64,000 nt of DNA, taken from assembly GCA_037200685.1 (NCBI GenBank), contig JBBCIG010000016.1, positions 372,001-436,000 on the forward strand. Direction: 5' to 3'. The position numbers and the translations under genes were made by a program. Source of the stretch: JAJKIP01 sp037200685. GTDB taxonomy: Bacteria > Bacteroidota > Bacteroidia > Chitinophagales > Chitinophagaceae. Positions within the stretch are counted from its first letter, which is position 1; the number at the start of each line of letters is the position of its first letter. Below, piece by piece: positions 25,606 to 35,218 of this stretch. The notes beneath the pieces are model-generated. The model was not told the origin of the DNA. It worked only from the letters and a program-made list of their open reading frames with translations, and did no database searches.

Positions 25606-25755
25606 TTGTCTAACATGAAGACTTCGCAAAAATATATCAATCACAATCAACTAATGATAGAGTGAATGATATCTGTAAACCAAATATAAAGAAATTATAT
25701 GGCTGATAGGTGATAGCCCGTCAAAATATTCCTTAAATCCTTTGATTTTCCATTC

Positions 25756-26139
25756 ATGGAATCAAAGGGCAAAGAGTATACGAAATTAAAGTTTGGAACC
25801 TGCTTAATGAAGGTCATTGAAGGAAATAAGATGCAAGCACAAAAGAATAAAGAAAACAAGATCGAAGATATCAAACTCGTTTCTAGTTTGAGAAAACTAG
25901 CTGCTTCCTCTACTGTAGACTTTTCAACAGTACAAAAAATAGCCACTGGCAAGAAGAATGCAGCTTGGTCTACAACAGTCTTGATCGTAGAAGGATTAAA
26001 TATGAATCAGGAAACATGGGGCCGGCACTACGACAACATCACAGATAAGGACATTGCCGACTACTTAACTAATATTCAAAAATCCAGGAAAGAACGTTCT
26101 TCAAAAAAACTAGCAAAAACCCACAAGAAGAAAAAGTAA
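25756..26139 (+). CDS. Small basic HTH-like protein
   Basis: A 127-residue, lysine-rich protein. The central part (VSSLRKLAASSTVDFSTVQKIATGKKNAAWSTTV) looks like a divergent helix-turn-helix of the XRE type, where 'S..TV.KI..GKKN..W.T.' would be the recognition region. The C-terminus is highly basic (SKKLAKTHKKKK). A DNA-binding regulator is likely. The first in-frame ATG gives the length stated; an internal Met at codon 18 (MKVIEGNK) or 26 is possible. It converges with the AraC-type gene, and its own target is unknown. Confidence 0.5.
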   Translation: MESKGKEYTKLKFGTCLMKVIEGNKMQAQKNKENKIEDIKLVSSLRKLAASSTVDFSTVQKIATGKKNAAWSTTVLIVEGLNMNQETWGRHYDNITDKDIADYLTNIQKSRKERSSKKLAKTHKKKK

Positions 26140-26169
26140 TTTTGAAGCTAGATGAACTCAATATTTTTT

Positions 26170-27102
26170 TTAAATCAATCCTCTATTCTGTTTCCTCCAC
26201 ATCCTTGGTGAAACATCGAATTGTTTTCTGAACTCATTAATGAATGCCGAATCGGATTCATATCCTGTCAAAAAAGCGATCTCTTGTATTTGTTTATCGG
26301 TAGTACTCAATAAAAAGGTAGCATAATCCATTTTCAACTTCAGCCGTCGCTCAAATGGCCCCATTTGAAAGACAAGCAAGAAACCAGTTTTTATTACATC
26401 AACGTTAGTATTAGTCAGCTTTGCCAGGTCTTCAATTGTATAGTGTTTGCTTAAATCGGAAGCGATAATATGATCGGCTGCATATACAGCCGCGAGGTGT
26501 TTAGGTTTTAGCTGCCCCGGTGGTATAAAATTGGGAGTAGCCAAATGATTAAATAGAAAATCTCGCGTACTTGAATCGTAATAACCTTCCCTGAACCATT
26601 CTTCAAATGAATTAATAAAGAGCTGATCAACCTTTTGCTTTGTCGTAGGTGACATCATTTTGGGTTGACCCGGCTGTACTATATGACGCATCGGAGTTTG
26701 GGCAAGTAATTCAGGACTCAGGTAAATAGTAAATTGAAGGCATTCCTTGTATGCATCGAAACGAAGTTGATACAACTGAGCATTGACAATCCGGGCCTGC
26801 CCGGCAAGTATTTTTAATTCAGCTCCACCCGGTTCATTGACATTCATCTCTCCTGTTACCAACGTTTCCAGTCGCAAATACTGGCTGTCGTCTCGGATCG
26901 TAAAAACCTGGTCTTTAAATGCCTGAATGTTTCGCAGGGAATAACGAAATAAGCGATTAGAAAATTCATGTACAGTGATAATGAAGTCATGGGACTCCGC
27001 CTGGAACATCTCTGCACCCGGGATCCTCGTACCCTTGTACTTTTTTGCCTCGCCGGGCTTGAAACTAATCGTTTCGTTGTTAGATAAGGTTATGTAAATC
27101 AT
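26170..27102 (-). CDS. AraC-family transcriptional regulator
   Basis: A 310-residue protein with a variable N-terminal sensing region and a C-terminal AraC-type double helix-turn-helix at about 215-305. The first HTH is degenerate (HYTIEDLAKLTNTNVDVIKTGFLLVFQMGPFERRLKLKM). The second is canonical (IQEIAFLTGYESDSAFINEFRKQFDVSPRMWRKQ). The layout is typical of Bacteroidota AraC regulators in accessory regions. A near-perfect inverted repeat about 125 bp upstream of its start could be an autoregulatory site. Confidence 0.82.
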   Translation of the reverse strand: MIYITLSNNETISFKPGEAKKYKGTRIPGAEMFQAESHDFIITVHEFSNRLFRYSLRNIQAFKDQVFTIRDDSQYLRLETLVTGEMNVNEPGGAELKILAGQARIVNAQLYQLRFDAYKECLQFTIYLSPELLAQTPMRHIVQPGQPKMMSPTTKQKVDQLFINSFEEWFREGYYDSSTRDFLFNHLATPNFIPPGQLKPKHLAAVYAADHIIASDLSKHYTIEDLAKLTNTNVDVIKTGFLLVFQMGPFERRLKLKMDYATFLLSTTDKQIQEIAFLTGYESDSAFINEFRKQFDVSPRMWRKQNRGLI

Positions 27103-27225
27103 GCAGTCTGGAAGAATCGTCGGAATATCGGTGTTTGATTACTTCAAAAGTTGATGTCGCAGAAGAAAGTATTTCGTTGTGATTTTTATTGACGAATGTC
27201 AACTGTCCTCGCGGTTACAATTCAG

Positions 27226-27253
27226 ATACGGTACTACAAATTGAGTACTGTAT
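27226..27253. promoter_or_regulatory. Inverted repeat upstream of the AraC-type gene
   Basis: ATACGGTACT (27226-27235) and AGTACTGTAT (27244-27253) form an inverted repeat with one mismatch and an 8-bp spacer. The 551-bp gap from 27103 to 27653 holds no other recognisable feature; a short open frame at 27404-27595 has no coding character. The repeat could be an operator for the AraC-type regulator. Confidence 0.35.
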
Positions 27254-27653
27254 TACGGTAACCTTTCATAAAACGCGCAGCTAATCAATAGAGCAAGCAA
27301 AACTTGTTTGCTGGTGACATGAAATACATAGTCATTGTACGACTACTTTGTCTTTTTGGGGTAACAGACATCCGGAATTCTCTATTTAAATATACCAAAC
27401 TTTTTGCTGAGTAAATATAAAGACAATAGCACTTTCCTTAATCACAGGACTCCCTTGCCCTCTAAAATATTCCCCTTTTTCCACCCACACATATATCTTC
27501 CGGTCGTTCTTGATCGCCCGAACTTTCTTCGCCGCCCGTTAAACAATCGTCTACTAAAATCATGCGAAAGAAATGAGACCCAGATTTTATTTTGAAAAGT
27601 TCTAAAATTTCAGAAATTTGATCCGGAAATTGTTTTAACCCTTATACCTAATT

Positions 27654-27935
27654 ATGGATGCTAATTTAAAAGAAGAATTAGACCGCAAAGCTTACAGGAC
27701 AGCCTACCTGTTAGCTGGTTTCATAAAGGGTACTATTACGGATATTGAAAGGAAAGAACTTGACACTTGGATGTTGGCAGATAAGAATAATATGGATCTC
27801 TTTCTCAAATTAACTAATAAGAAACAACTTGCAAAAGCGCTTGCAGAAGCAAAGACGAGAAAGCCTACAGTCACCCTCGAAGAGATCAGCAAAAAATTAA
27901 ATCTGAAAGCAGACGGAACGCCGAATTCGGAATGA
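27654..27935 (+). CDS. Free-standing FecR N-terminal-like protein, copy 1
   Basis: A 93-residue soluble protein nearly identical to a second copy at 32346-32627. It resembles the cytoplasmic anti-sigma segment of FecR: AYLLAGFIKGTITDIERKELDTWMLADKNNMDLFLKLTN compared with YLIGCFIAGTLSIEEREELDAWI in the FecR of this window. It has no transmembrane helix or periplasmic sensor. It may bind an ECF sigma factor constitutively or be a remnant of an anti-sigma gene. Similarity with copy 2 begins about 45 bp upstream of the ATG (GTTCTAAAATTT) and continues a few bases past the stop, so a gene-plus-promoter unit was duplicated. Confidence 0.7.
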   Translation: MDANLKEELDRKAYRTAYLLAGFIKGTITDIERKELDTWMLADKNNMDLFLKLTNKKQLAKALAEAKTRKPTVTLEEISKKLNLKADGTPNSE

Positions 27936-28049
27936 TAGAGCTGGGACAATTTATGCTTCAGATGAATGAGCCTTTATAAAAAACCTCAAAAGCAGGCTTA
28001 TGCAGTGTGCTTCAAATGCTCTTAAATGATTTTGAAACCTCTACAAACA

Positions 28050-28071
28050 AGGGCCGCTTTATGCAAGCGGC
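28050..28071. terminator. GC-rich hairpin between convergent genes
   Basis: GGCCGCTT-TATGC-AAGCGGCC is a perfect 8-bp stem at the 3' side of both the FecR-like small gene (plus) and the DsbD-N-like gene (minus). It is followed by only weak T-rich sequence on either strand, so it is probably a bidirectional terminator with modest strength. Confidence 0.45.
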
Positions 28072-28092
28072 CGTCTGCATTATTTTGGTTCT

Positions 28093-28545
28093 TCAATTTT
28101 CCAGCGGAATATTAAAAGGAATTGTTCGTGCGGGCAGGCACTGCTCCTCCGTACAAGCCATGAATTCTACCGATCCTGCCACATTCGTTTTAACAGCTTT
28201 CTTCAACTTCACGGTCTGGACGAATTCAACTTTACTTTTGTAATATAGGACATTCACTTCAAAAACCTCTTCATACTTTTTTTGCATCGAACCGACTTCT
28301 TTGGGCGTTCCGTTAACTTTCACCATCGGGTTTGCAGAAAAAGATATTTTGGTGGGTAAAGGTCCCCCATCAGGCGTATGCTGTGAATAAATGGTCCAAG
28401 GGTTAGCAATGGTTGCGGCGATATGAATCTCGAATGTAAGTTCACTGGTCTTCTTCGCAGTAAACGACCAGCTCACCGGGTTCTGGCTAAAGGCAAGTAG
28501 TGCGATGCTTAAACCCAATAGGCTCAACCAAATCTTTTTCATCAT
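28093..28545 (-). CDS. Exported DsbD N-terminal-domain-like protein
   Basis: A 150-residue protein with a signal peptide (IWLSLLGLSIALLAFSQ) and an immunoglobulin-like DsbD-alpha domain (NPWTIYSQHTPDGGPLPTKISF, VEFMACTEEQCLPARTIPF). The CxxxxCxP pair near the C-terminus corresponds to the redox cysteines of the DsbD N-terminal domain. It probably accepts electrons from a membrane reductase and passes them to periplasmic thioredoxin-like proteins. No DsbD membrane domain lies nearby. It could work with the TlpA-like protein at 17.6-18.9 kb, which is speculation. Confidence 0.82.
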   Translation of the reverse strand: MMKKIWLSLLGLSIALLAFSQNPVSWSFTAKKTSELTFEIHIAATIANPWTIYSQHTPDGGPLPTKISFSANPMVKVNGTPKEVGSMQKKYEEVFEVNVLYYKSKVEFVQTVKLKKAVKTNVAGSVEFMACTEEQCLPARTIPFNIPLEN

Positions 28546-28621
28546 GCAATTGTATTTTCATTTCATAAGAGTCAATCTTCGAATTAAAAGGGGAGCGGAT
28601 TTCAAAATTTATTTCAGCCGA

Positions 28622-29186
28622 TCATCCTAGATCATTGAGAATTTTGATCTCCTTTAACTTTCCTTCAGCAAAGGCATTGTACATCCTGTTCGCCAGCAGC
28701 CCTCTTACCAGGTGATCGTGCGAACTGCGGCAATCAATATCTCGATAAACATTTTCGCCGGATAGGACAGTGACAAGATTATTGCGTGACAAAAAGTATT
28801 GAGCATCTTTGTCGTACTGCTCCTGTTCATAATAAGCCACGAAACTGAAATGACGTTCCTGGAAACGCTTGAGTCGTTTCTCCTGTTCCTGCCAGTATTC
28901 AACTTTACTGGAATGATTGTATGGAACAAACAGCAGGGATTGGTTCATCATCAGGTAATATTCGATGTGTGCGGTGAATGCCGGCTTGACATTTCGGAAG
29001 AAAATAATTTCCTCTTCATCAATCTGTATCGTCCGACCTTTAAATTGGATCTTTATACGTTGCCAGTGATCAATCGCAATGCTGTAACACTGTTCAGCCT
29101 TCTCTATTGCGGGGTAGTTCCCGGGATTGGCAACGCTTTAACGTCGCGATCATATTAATGTAAAGCAATTCCCATTTTGCATTCAT
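28622..29186 (-). pseudogene. rteC: RteC-family regulator of conjugative element excision, one frameshift
   Basis: The 5' part starts MNAKWELLYINMIATLKRC and hits a stop. In the next frame the protein continues as NYPAIEKAEQCYSIAIDHW, QFKGRTIQIDEEEIIFFRNV, KPAFTAHIEYYLMMNQSLLF and on to YDKDAQYFLSRNNLV and the C-terminal helices. The features F(F/K)..(V/K)KP.F...I.YY and Y..D..YF.R are those of RteC proteins, which control excision of Bacteroides conjugative transposons. One indel near 29130 restores about 188 residues. Its presence suggests that this region also belongs to, or once belonged to, a conjugative element, although the transfer genes lie 22 kb away. Confidence 0.72.
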
Positions 29187-29863
29187 CGTATTTATACTTT
29201 ATAAAAGAGGGTGATATAGACATATCTCCCTGCTCAGTGAATTAAAAATAATTCCACTGCATGAAAAAAGGATAAAACAGAGAAAATAGCTGCGCTCTTC
29301 CCCCGAATTGACTCATAAAAACTAAACTAACACCAAAACTGAACTTCAATTATGAATGGCTTTGCGGTTCCGGATTAAATGAGTGGTCATATATATTATA
29401 TATTGAAAAAAGAAGGGTAACTGGACAGAAACCCTCGGTCGCCGCTGTTCGCCGGCTTCACATGAGAAAAGCAAATGGATATGATGATCCCGGCGCTGCC
29501 GGGAATGTATGGCAATCGATGATTCGTCATGCAAGCGTGATTTTGCTACCTATAAGAGTCGATTATGGTCGTTTTGGGGGAGTCAAAAATGAAATTTATT
29601 TTTTCAAACTTTGCAATCGGTTTACCTCCCGGAAGAGAGCACTGGGGAAACAGGAAAATTCATATGAAAAGAATTTGGCTTTAATGTTGGATCGAAACCA
29701 ATCACCATTTTTTATACAGCAAAAAGCGTTGCAATCACTCAATGTTGAATTAAAACAGCTGAACACACATTTAATCAGATAAATGGAATATAATACAAGA
29801 TTTGCGAAATTTGAAAAGAAGATCGCATCGAATAGAAAGTAAATAAAGAGAATCAACATCCTG
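29187..29863. other. Gene-poor spacer with a doubtful open frame
   Basis: This 677-bp stretch holds no gene that I can recognise. An open frame on the plus strand at 29462-29782 ends in a plausible helical peptide (NSYEKNLALMLDRNQSPFFIQQKALQ...), which might be a gene remnant, but its N-terminal part looks non-coding. The base composition is AT-rich. No terminator hairpin or repeat of the families seen elsewhere was found. Confidence 0.4.
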
Positions 29864-30271
29864 CTAGACTCGCTCTTGCAAATACATTTGGTGCACAATA
29901 TTTTTCCTTGTCGATATTAACAAACTCTTCATCTTAATCCTTGAAATAACAAGGCCTACAAGCTTCCCGAAAATCGAGCATAAGAAAATAAAGATAAAAC
30001 AATAAACTAGTTCAACTAACAAATGCTTTTTAAAAACTGAAAAATTTTCAATAAGATAAATAATACTTACTAAAATGGAAATGACCATAAATATAGTTCC
30101 TGTTTTACATCCACAAGCATTTCTATATTTGCTGATTTGTTTTGATAAATAATAGTTTTCGTCATTGGAAAAGATTGAGAAATTCATTGAAATTTCATTA
30201 GTAAATTTTGTTGGAAACTTCATGAATTGATCAAGCTCTTCGACAGTTTCAATTATGCGATTCTTAACCAT
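29864..30271 (-). CDS. Small membrane protein downstream of the S8 peptidase
   Basis: A 135-residue protein with a soluble N-terminal half containing CGC (YRNACGCKTG) and two transmembrane helices (about 58-76 and 84-108: TIFMVISILVSIIYLI, ELVYCFIFIFLCSIF). Its ATG is 1 bp from the stop of the S8 peptidase gene, so they are one operon. The function is unknown. It could anchor or export the peptidase or its product. The reading frame is intact although the upstream gene is broken. Confidence 0.5.
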   Translation of the reverse strand: MVKNRIIETVEELDQFMKFPTKFTNEISMNFSIFSNDENYYLSKQISKYRNACGCKTGTIFMVISILVSIIYLIENFSVFKKHLLVELVYCFIFIFLCSIFGKLVGLVISRIKMKSLLISTRKNIVHQMYLQERV

Positions 30272-30272
30272 A

Positions 30273-31808
30273 TTATCTGCATTTACAATTAGTTAATGTT
30301 GCCGATGTAATAATCAATAGATATAATTTACAGAATCGTGCAACAACCCAAGTCCAGGCAACGCAAACTATACTTGAAATCCAAGTCCACGCAACACAAA
30401 CAATATTCGATATCCAGGTCCAGCCAATACAAATCCAAGTAAATAATTTGCAAGCCCACGAACATGGAGGCCAAGTGCAACAATTTTTTTGAAAATTATT
30501 ACAAGAGTTATATCCGTCGTCTCTCGTTTGTGTACACTTTTTATACCCATCGTCTCTGGTTTGAATACACTCCTTATGTCCTGATTCTTCCCAGCTCGTA
30601 CATTTTCTTTCGGTATTATATACATAAGTACAAAGCTTATCTCTGAAATCCCCTGAAGGTTTTTGAGATGGTTCTAACTCATAATATGCATTATCCAATC
30701 TCACAATACCATACCCGGTATTAAAATCAAATCCACTATCTTCAATATCCTTTGCCGTATTTTGAAGCAAAGTCCCTATTTCCCCTTGAGTAAATGTGTT
30801 TTTATAGCTTAGTAACACTGCCACGCAACCCGCTACTACCGGGCAAGAAGCGGATGTACCTGAATCGTTCGATAAATATCCTTTGAAACTGCTATAGCTA
30901 CAGAAATCAGGTTCGTATTAAAAAATATTCCAGGCCCCTGACTACTATACTTCAATCTATGGTTATTTAGTTTAACCGCCCCAACACTCATAACTTCTTG
31001 TAAACTATTAGGTCCCCAAATACTACCGGAACCGGTCTTTGTGCAACTACTAGGGGCAAGGTTCTCCGCAGTTTCCGGCACTAAAAACAACCTTAATTCC
31101 AGAATCTAATAATTCTTGTACTTTTAATTAAGAGGATGATTTATGTTTATCGCAGATTGTGAATTTGCATCGGTTATACTCCAACTATTACTTAATACTG
31201 TTGGAGTGCCTATTAAGTTTATTAATGCCCAATCAAAAGCTTGGATTGAACTTGATGTTATACTTGTCGGAGAATTGAAAATTCTTAAATCAAATAGACT
31301 TGCATTAGGTGCAATGCCGGTGGAATCGGTAGCACACATATTACCATGACCTCCTTCTAATATTACAGTACCCCAATCCGCGTTACTACCACCAATTAGC
31401 ATACTTCCAAATAATTCTTTACTGACCCCCGCGTCTACAATTCCAATATTAACATTTTCACCTTTAAAGCCTTTTTCCCCATAACTTTTTTGCACCGATA
31501 CATTCGGCGACATCGTCTAATGTGCCCTTTCTTGAGCCATTACAAGAGCAATCCAGTTTTATCTCATCATCAAGCCAAACTTTATAAATAAAAGGGAATT
31601 CTTCAATTTTATTAAATTCATTTTCATAGGTTGTACCCTTTATTAAAACCGTATTTTCAAAACTGTCTGTTTTGTTCTTTTTTCTTTTGATTACTACGGG
31701 CTTGTAGTTTGAATCAATTGAAACGAGCTTAGAATTATTGAGATCAAGAATTAACCTCTCAATTTCATGTGCATCTGTTGACTTTATTTCAATCAAAATA
31801 TTTTTCAT
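30273..31808 (-). pseudogene. S8-family subtilisin-like peptidase with Cys/Trp-repeat tail, frameshifted
   Basis: Joining frames gives about 510 residues. The N-terminal ~110 residues precede the catalytic domain and end with GTLDDVAECIGAKKLWG. The catalytic Asp is in NIGIVDAGV, the His in EGGHGNMCATDSTGIAPNA, and the Ser in NDSGTSASCPVVAG, the full S8 triad. The C-terminus has (K/E)CxQTRDDGY repeats followed by NCCTWPPCSWACK and tandem WISxIVCVAWTW repeats. The latter is a Cys/Trp motif I recall as the tail of diverse bacterial proteins of unknown role. At least four indels break the gene (for example near 31467, about 31090 and about 30830). No signal peptide is visible. Confidence 0.75.
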
Positions 31809-32288
31809 TATATAATTTTAAGTAAATATCAAAGTTCCGATTGCGTACAAAAGTCTAATACTTCTGCTTGTTTGATAAACAGCATCTGAAAAATACCACA
31901 CGAGGTTATAATGACTTCATTCACTTGTTCAACTGGAACAAAATAATTTATTCTTCAGCCGAGGTCGGATCCGTTCGAATTGAATAATATGAATAACTGT
32001 GCTAGCTTTCAATCAAAATTGAAAACCTCATATTTTTTTTGATAATTACTTAGTGAAGTATTAATAGGGAGAGGAATAAGGTTTAGATAATTTCTTTTTC
32101 TAAGATAAGATTTTTTTGGAAATGAGCAATAGGGAAATAATAAATTATTCGATGGTAAAAATAAAATGATTATCCTAAATGCTAGACGGTTTATTGGTAT
32201 CATCATGAGTTATCTGCAAAATCAAGCTTGGTCTTATTCCTGGTGAATTTGCTTGATTGAAAAGCGATGAAAATCATCACATTTTGTG
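31809..32288. other. AT-rich spacer without recognised features
   Basis: This 480-bp stretch between the peptidase start and the second FecR-like gene is very AT-rich and shows no convincing coding sequence. A short open frame on the minus strand at 32009-32206 has no recognisable features. Promoters for both flanking genes must lie here, but I cannot place them. Confidence 0.4.
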
Positions 32289-32345
32289 AAGTTCTAAAAT
32301 TTAAGAACTTTGCGTTGGAAATTATTTCTAAACCTTATACCTGCT

Positions 32346-32627
32346 ATGGATGCTAACTTAAAGGACGAATTAGCCCGCAAAGCTTTCAGGACAGCGTACC
32401 TGTTAGCTGGTTTCATAAAGGGTACTATTACGGATATTGAAAGGAAAGAACTTGACACTTGGATGCTGGCAGATAAGTGTAATATGGATCTTTTTCTCAA
32501 ATTGACTAATGAGAAACATCTTGCAAAAACGCTTGCCGAAGCAAAGACAAGAAAGCCTACTGTCACACTCGAAGAAATAAGTCAAAAATTAAATCTGAAA
32601 ATAGATGGAACACCTAAATCAGACTAA
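32346..32627 (+). CDS. Free-standing FecR N-terminal-like protein, copy 2
   Basis: A 93-residue protein that differs from the copy at 27654-27935 by only a dozen residues (for example KDELARKAFRTAYLL versus KEELDRKAYRTAYLL). It starts at the conserved MDANLK; a longer in-frame start at 32310 would add MRWKLFLNLIPA, which is not conserved in copy 1. It has the FecR-like AGFIKGTITDIERKELDTWM segment, which suggests sigma-factor binding. It is followed 27 bp later by a T9SS-exported protein gene, so it may regulate that gene. Confidence 0.7.
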   Translation: MDANLKDELARKAFRTAYLLAGFIKGTITDIERKELDTWMLADKCNMDLFLKLTNEKHLAKTLAEAKTRKPTVTLEEISQKLNLKIDGTPKSD

Positions 32628-32654
32628 CGGATTCGCGGGAAAATTATCCTTCAG

Positions 32655-34834
32655 ATGAATAATTTGTATTATTCCAACTGCGAGACCAAACTTTTAATAT
32701 GCTTTTGCATATCACTGTTTCTATCCTTTTTATCGAAAGCCCAGTGCGGCCTTGACCCGGTTACCGGCACAACAACGATTACTACCGCCGGTCAAATCGT
32801 CAACAGTTATTATCCAGGGCAAGGCAATCCTTTAGCAACAACAACATCACTTATGGTAGGTTCAATTGATGGCAGGGGAAATGCAACGGCGCTTGCAGCC
32901 GGCGACCTTATTCTTATTATTCAATGCAGGGAACGGATATTAACTCCGCTAATTCCTATTATTATGGAGATGGCGTAAGTGGCGGCGCATGCAGCGGTTA
33001 TCTTTCAACTAATCTTTATGCCGGCTATTATGAATACAACTCCGTATCATCTGTATCCGGCGCTACGGTATATCTTTCTTATGCTTTAGCGAATAATTAT
33101 TATACAAGGGCTTTTGCTTCGCGGAGCTATAAGAGGTTACCAGGTAATAAGGATACCCAGATATTATAACGTAACAATTAATAGTGGTGCATCTGTTACC
33201 TGTCCATCCTGGAATGGAAGCACGGGTGGTATGGTCGCATTGGATGCAGCGAATGTATTTACAGTAAACGGATCAATCGCAGTAAATGGTTTAGGGTTTC
33301 GTGGTGGCGGTGGTATTAATCTTAGCGGCGCTACAACAGGAAATACAAATGGTTCCGGAACACTTACAAATACTGATATACGCTGGAATTCTCCTGTAAC
33401 AACTGCTGCTAACTTAACAGGTGGTGCGAAAGGAGAAGGCATTGCCGGCACACCTGTATATGTATTAACAACAGGAAGCACTACGACAACAACGAATGCG
33501 ACGGAAGGATATACAAACGGTTCTATGGGAAGAGGCGCACCGGAAATGCAGGTGGTGGTGGGCACCGATGGATCGCCGGTTGGCGCTTCAGAAAATCAAT
33601 TTAACTCCGGTGGTGGTGGCGGTGGCAATGGTGGTGCAGGTGGACAAGGCGGCAGCGGATGGCATGGTGGTGCGGGTGATCTGAATACATACCCAACAGG
33701 AGGTTATGGTGGTGCGGGATTTTCAATCGGGTCTGTAAATAGATAATAATGGGTGGAGGTGGTGGCGCCGGTACTGCTAATAACAGTAATGCTACCAATC
33801 AATATATGTGCAGTGGCGCTGCGGGTGGTGGAATAATTTTATTACGGGCAAAATCTTATGCAGGCAATGGTATATTGAATGCAAATGGTGCGGATGCGGT
33901 CGGTGTTACCGGCCCGGATAATAATACGGATGCGGCCGGTGGTGGTGGTGCAGGTGGTTCTATCGTTGCAGTAACAAGAACGAATGTAACAGCCGGATTA
34001 AATTTAATAGCAGCAAATGCAGCAGGTGGCAAAGGTGGTAATATGGAAACTTATTTTGATCATGGCCCCGGCGGTGGTGGCGGTGGCGGTATCATTATTA
34101 CCAATGGAACATTTGCTTCAACAAATGTAACTGGCGGTTCTAATGGATTTACAAGAGTAGGAAGCACTTCGGGAGCCATCACCAATATATATGGTGCCAC
34201 ATCAGGCGGTAATGGCAATGTTATTTCACTTGCGGTAGCGCCGCTATTGAAAAATGCGAACAATGTCGCTTCTCCCTGCGGTGTATTACCAATCACACTT
34301 ATTTCTTTCCGTGCTACTGCGGATGGATCATCCAATATATTGAATTGGGAAGTGGATAATGCGGTAAACTTTTCCAGGTTTGAAATTGAATACAGCACCG
34401 ATGGTTCGTTCTATACAACATTGGGACTAGTAGATTTTAATGCCCCGCAGTCGGCGTACCAGTTTATTCATTCACCTGTTACAGCGCCGTTGAATTATTA
34501 CCGGCTGAAACTTATTAATACCGACGGATCGTATAAGTATAGTAATATTCTTTTAGTAAGAAAAGATATTTCCATAAAAGGTATTGCTGTTTATCCGCAA
34601 CCGGCCACGGATATATAACAGTTAGCATTCCTGCTAAAAGTGCGCAACAGATCAAAGCCGTAATTTTTTAATGCGGCAGGGAGAAAAGTAAAAGAAAAAA
34701 ATGTACGGCTCAGCCGGGGAAATAATTTATTTATCATCGAAGACTTACAGCAGTTATCCGCTGGAGTATACATATTGCGGACAGTGGTTGATGGTGAAGC
34801 ATTTGCTTCGAAGATGGTGCTGAATCATCAATAG
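32655..34834 (+). pseudogene. Gly-rich secreted protein with T9SS C-terminal sorting domain, frameshifted
   Basis: The reconstructed protein of about 725 residues has an N-terminal signal (LLICFCISLFLSFLSKAQ) and a beta-rich body with an adhesin-like character (DAANVFTVNGSIAVNGLGFRG, ATTGNTNGSGTLTNTDIRW). It has long Gly runs (NSGGGGGGNGGAGGQGGSGW, GPGGGGGGGIIITNG). Near the C-terminus there is a region with LPITLISFRATADGSSNILNW, then a type IX sorting domain that reads in a third frame after 34615: ITVSIPAKSAQQIKAVIF, AGRKVKEKNV, ...GVYILRTVVDGE. Indels near 32923, 33115, 33740 and 34615 break it. It is probably exported to the cell surface or outside. The Gly repeats resemble those of secreted Bacteroidota cell-surface proteins. 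Confidence 0.78.
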
Positions 34835-34890
34835 TAAGAGCTCGGACAATTCGTGCAGCGATAAATGTAAGATTGATATTTATTAGGTCA

Positions 34891-35050
34891 ACTGCATTGC
34901 TACTATCATCAGCTGTTGTTGAGCGAAGCGAAATCCCGATGCATATCGGGACGGCGCATTTTAGAAATATTATTTTTTGACCAACTGTAGTACTACTATC
35001 AGCTTCGTTGCGTCGCACACTTGTACTGCATATCGCTATTCAGCATTTGC
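34891..35050 (+). repeat. Dispersed intergenic repeat, copy A
   Basis: A 160-bp element read as TGCATTGCTACTATCATC, then AATCCCGATGCATATCGGGA with an internal inverted pair, then GTTGCGTCGCACACTTGTAC and TGCATATCGCTATTCAGCAT. The same units recur at 44.2-44.5, 52.5, 56.9 and 60.6 kb in both orientations, always outside genes. Confidence 0.7.
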
Positions 35051-35100
35051 GGAGAGTATTTATAAGGCTTTCTTTACTCTTTCATAGGTTTACTAAAACA

Positions 35101-35124
35101 AAGGAGCAGTAACTACTGCTCCTT
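35101..35124 (+). terminator. Intrinsic terminator of the T9SS-exported gene
   Basis: AAGGAGCAGTA-AC-TACTGCTCCTT is an 11-bp perfect stem with a two-base loop, followed by ATTGTTTTTATG. It lies 267 bp downstream of the T9SS gene on the plus strand, beyond the dispersed repeat. Confidence 0.6.
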
Positions 35125-35154
35125 ATTGTTTTTATGTTATTTACTTAGCGAAGT

Positions 35155-35200
35155 AAGGAAGCCGGAACCCGATAGCTATCGGGTCTGTTCCGGTCTCCTT
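35155..35200 (-). terminator. Long hairpin at the end of the hypothetical and beta-oxidation genes
   Basis: Read on the minus strand, GGAGACCGGAAC pairs with GTTCCGGCTTCC around the inner palindrome CCCGATAGCTATCGGG. This could terminate the minus-strand genes that start at 38018. The U-tract is weak (TTACTTC), so it may instead be another intergenic palindrome. Confidence 0.45.
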
Positions 35201-35218
35201 CTTATTTTGCAAAAATAA

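Noticed and set aside
29462..29782. A possible plus-strand gene of 106 codons
   Set aside because: Only the last ~60 codons look protein-like; no family, no clear start or promoter. Kept only as part of the gap description.
34204..34398. Gly-rich region of the T9SS gene as an antisense Pro-rich gene
   Set aside because: The minus-strand frame is open only because GGN codons read as proline-rich in reverse; no independent support.
34891..35050. Dispersed repeat as a tRNA or other structured RNA gene
   Set aside because: No cloverleaf or conserved tRNA bases are visible, and the element recurs in both orientations, which fits a mobile repeat.
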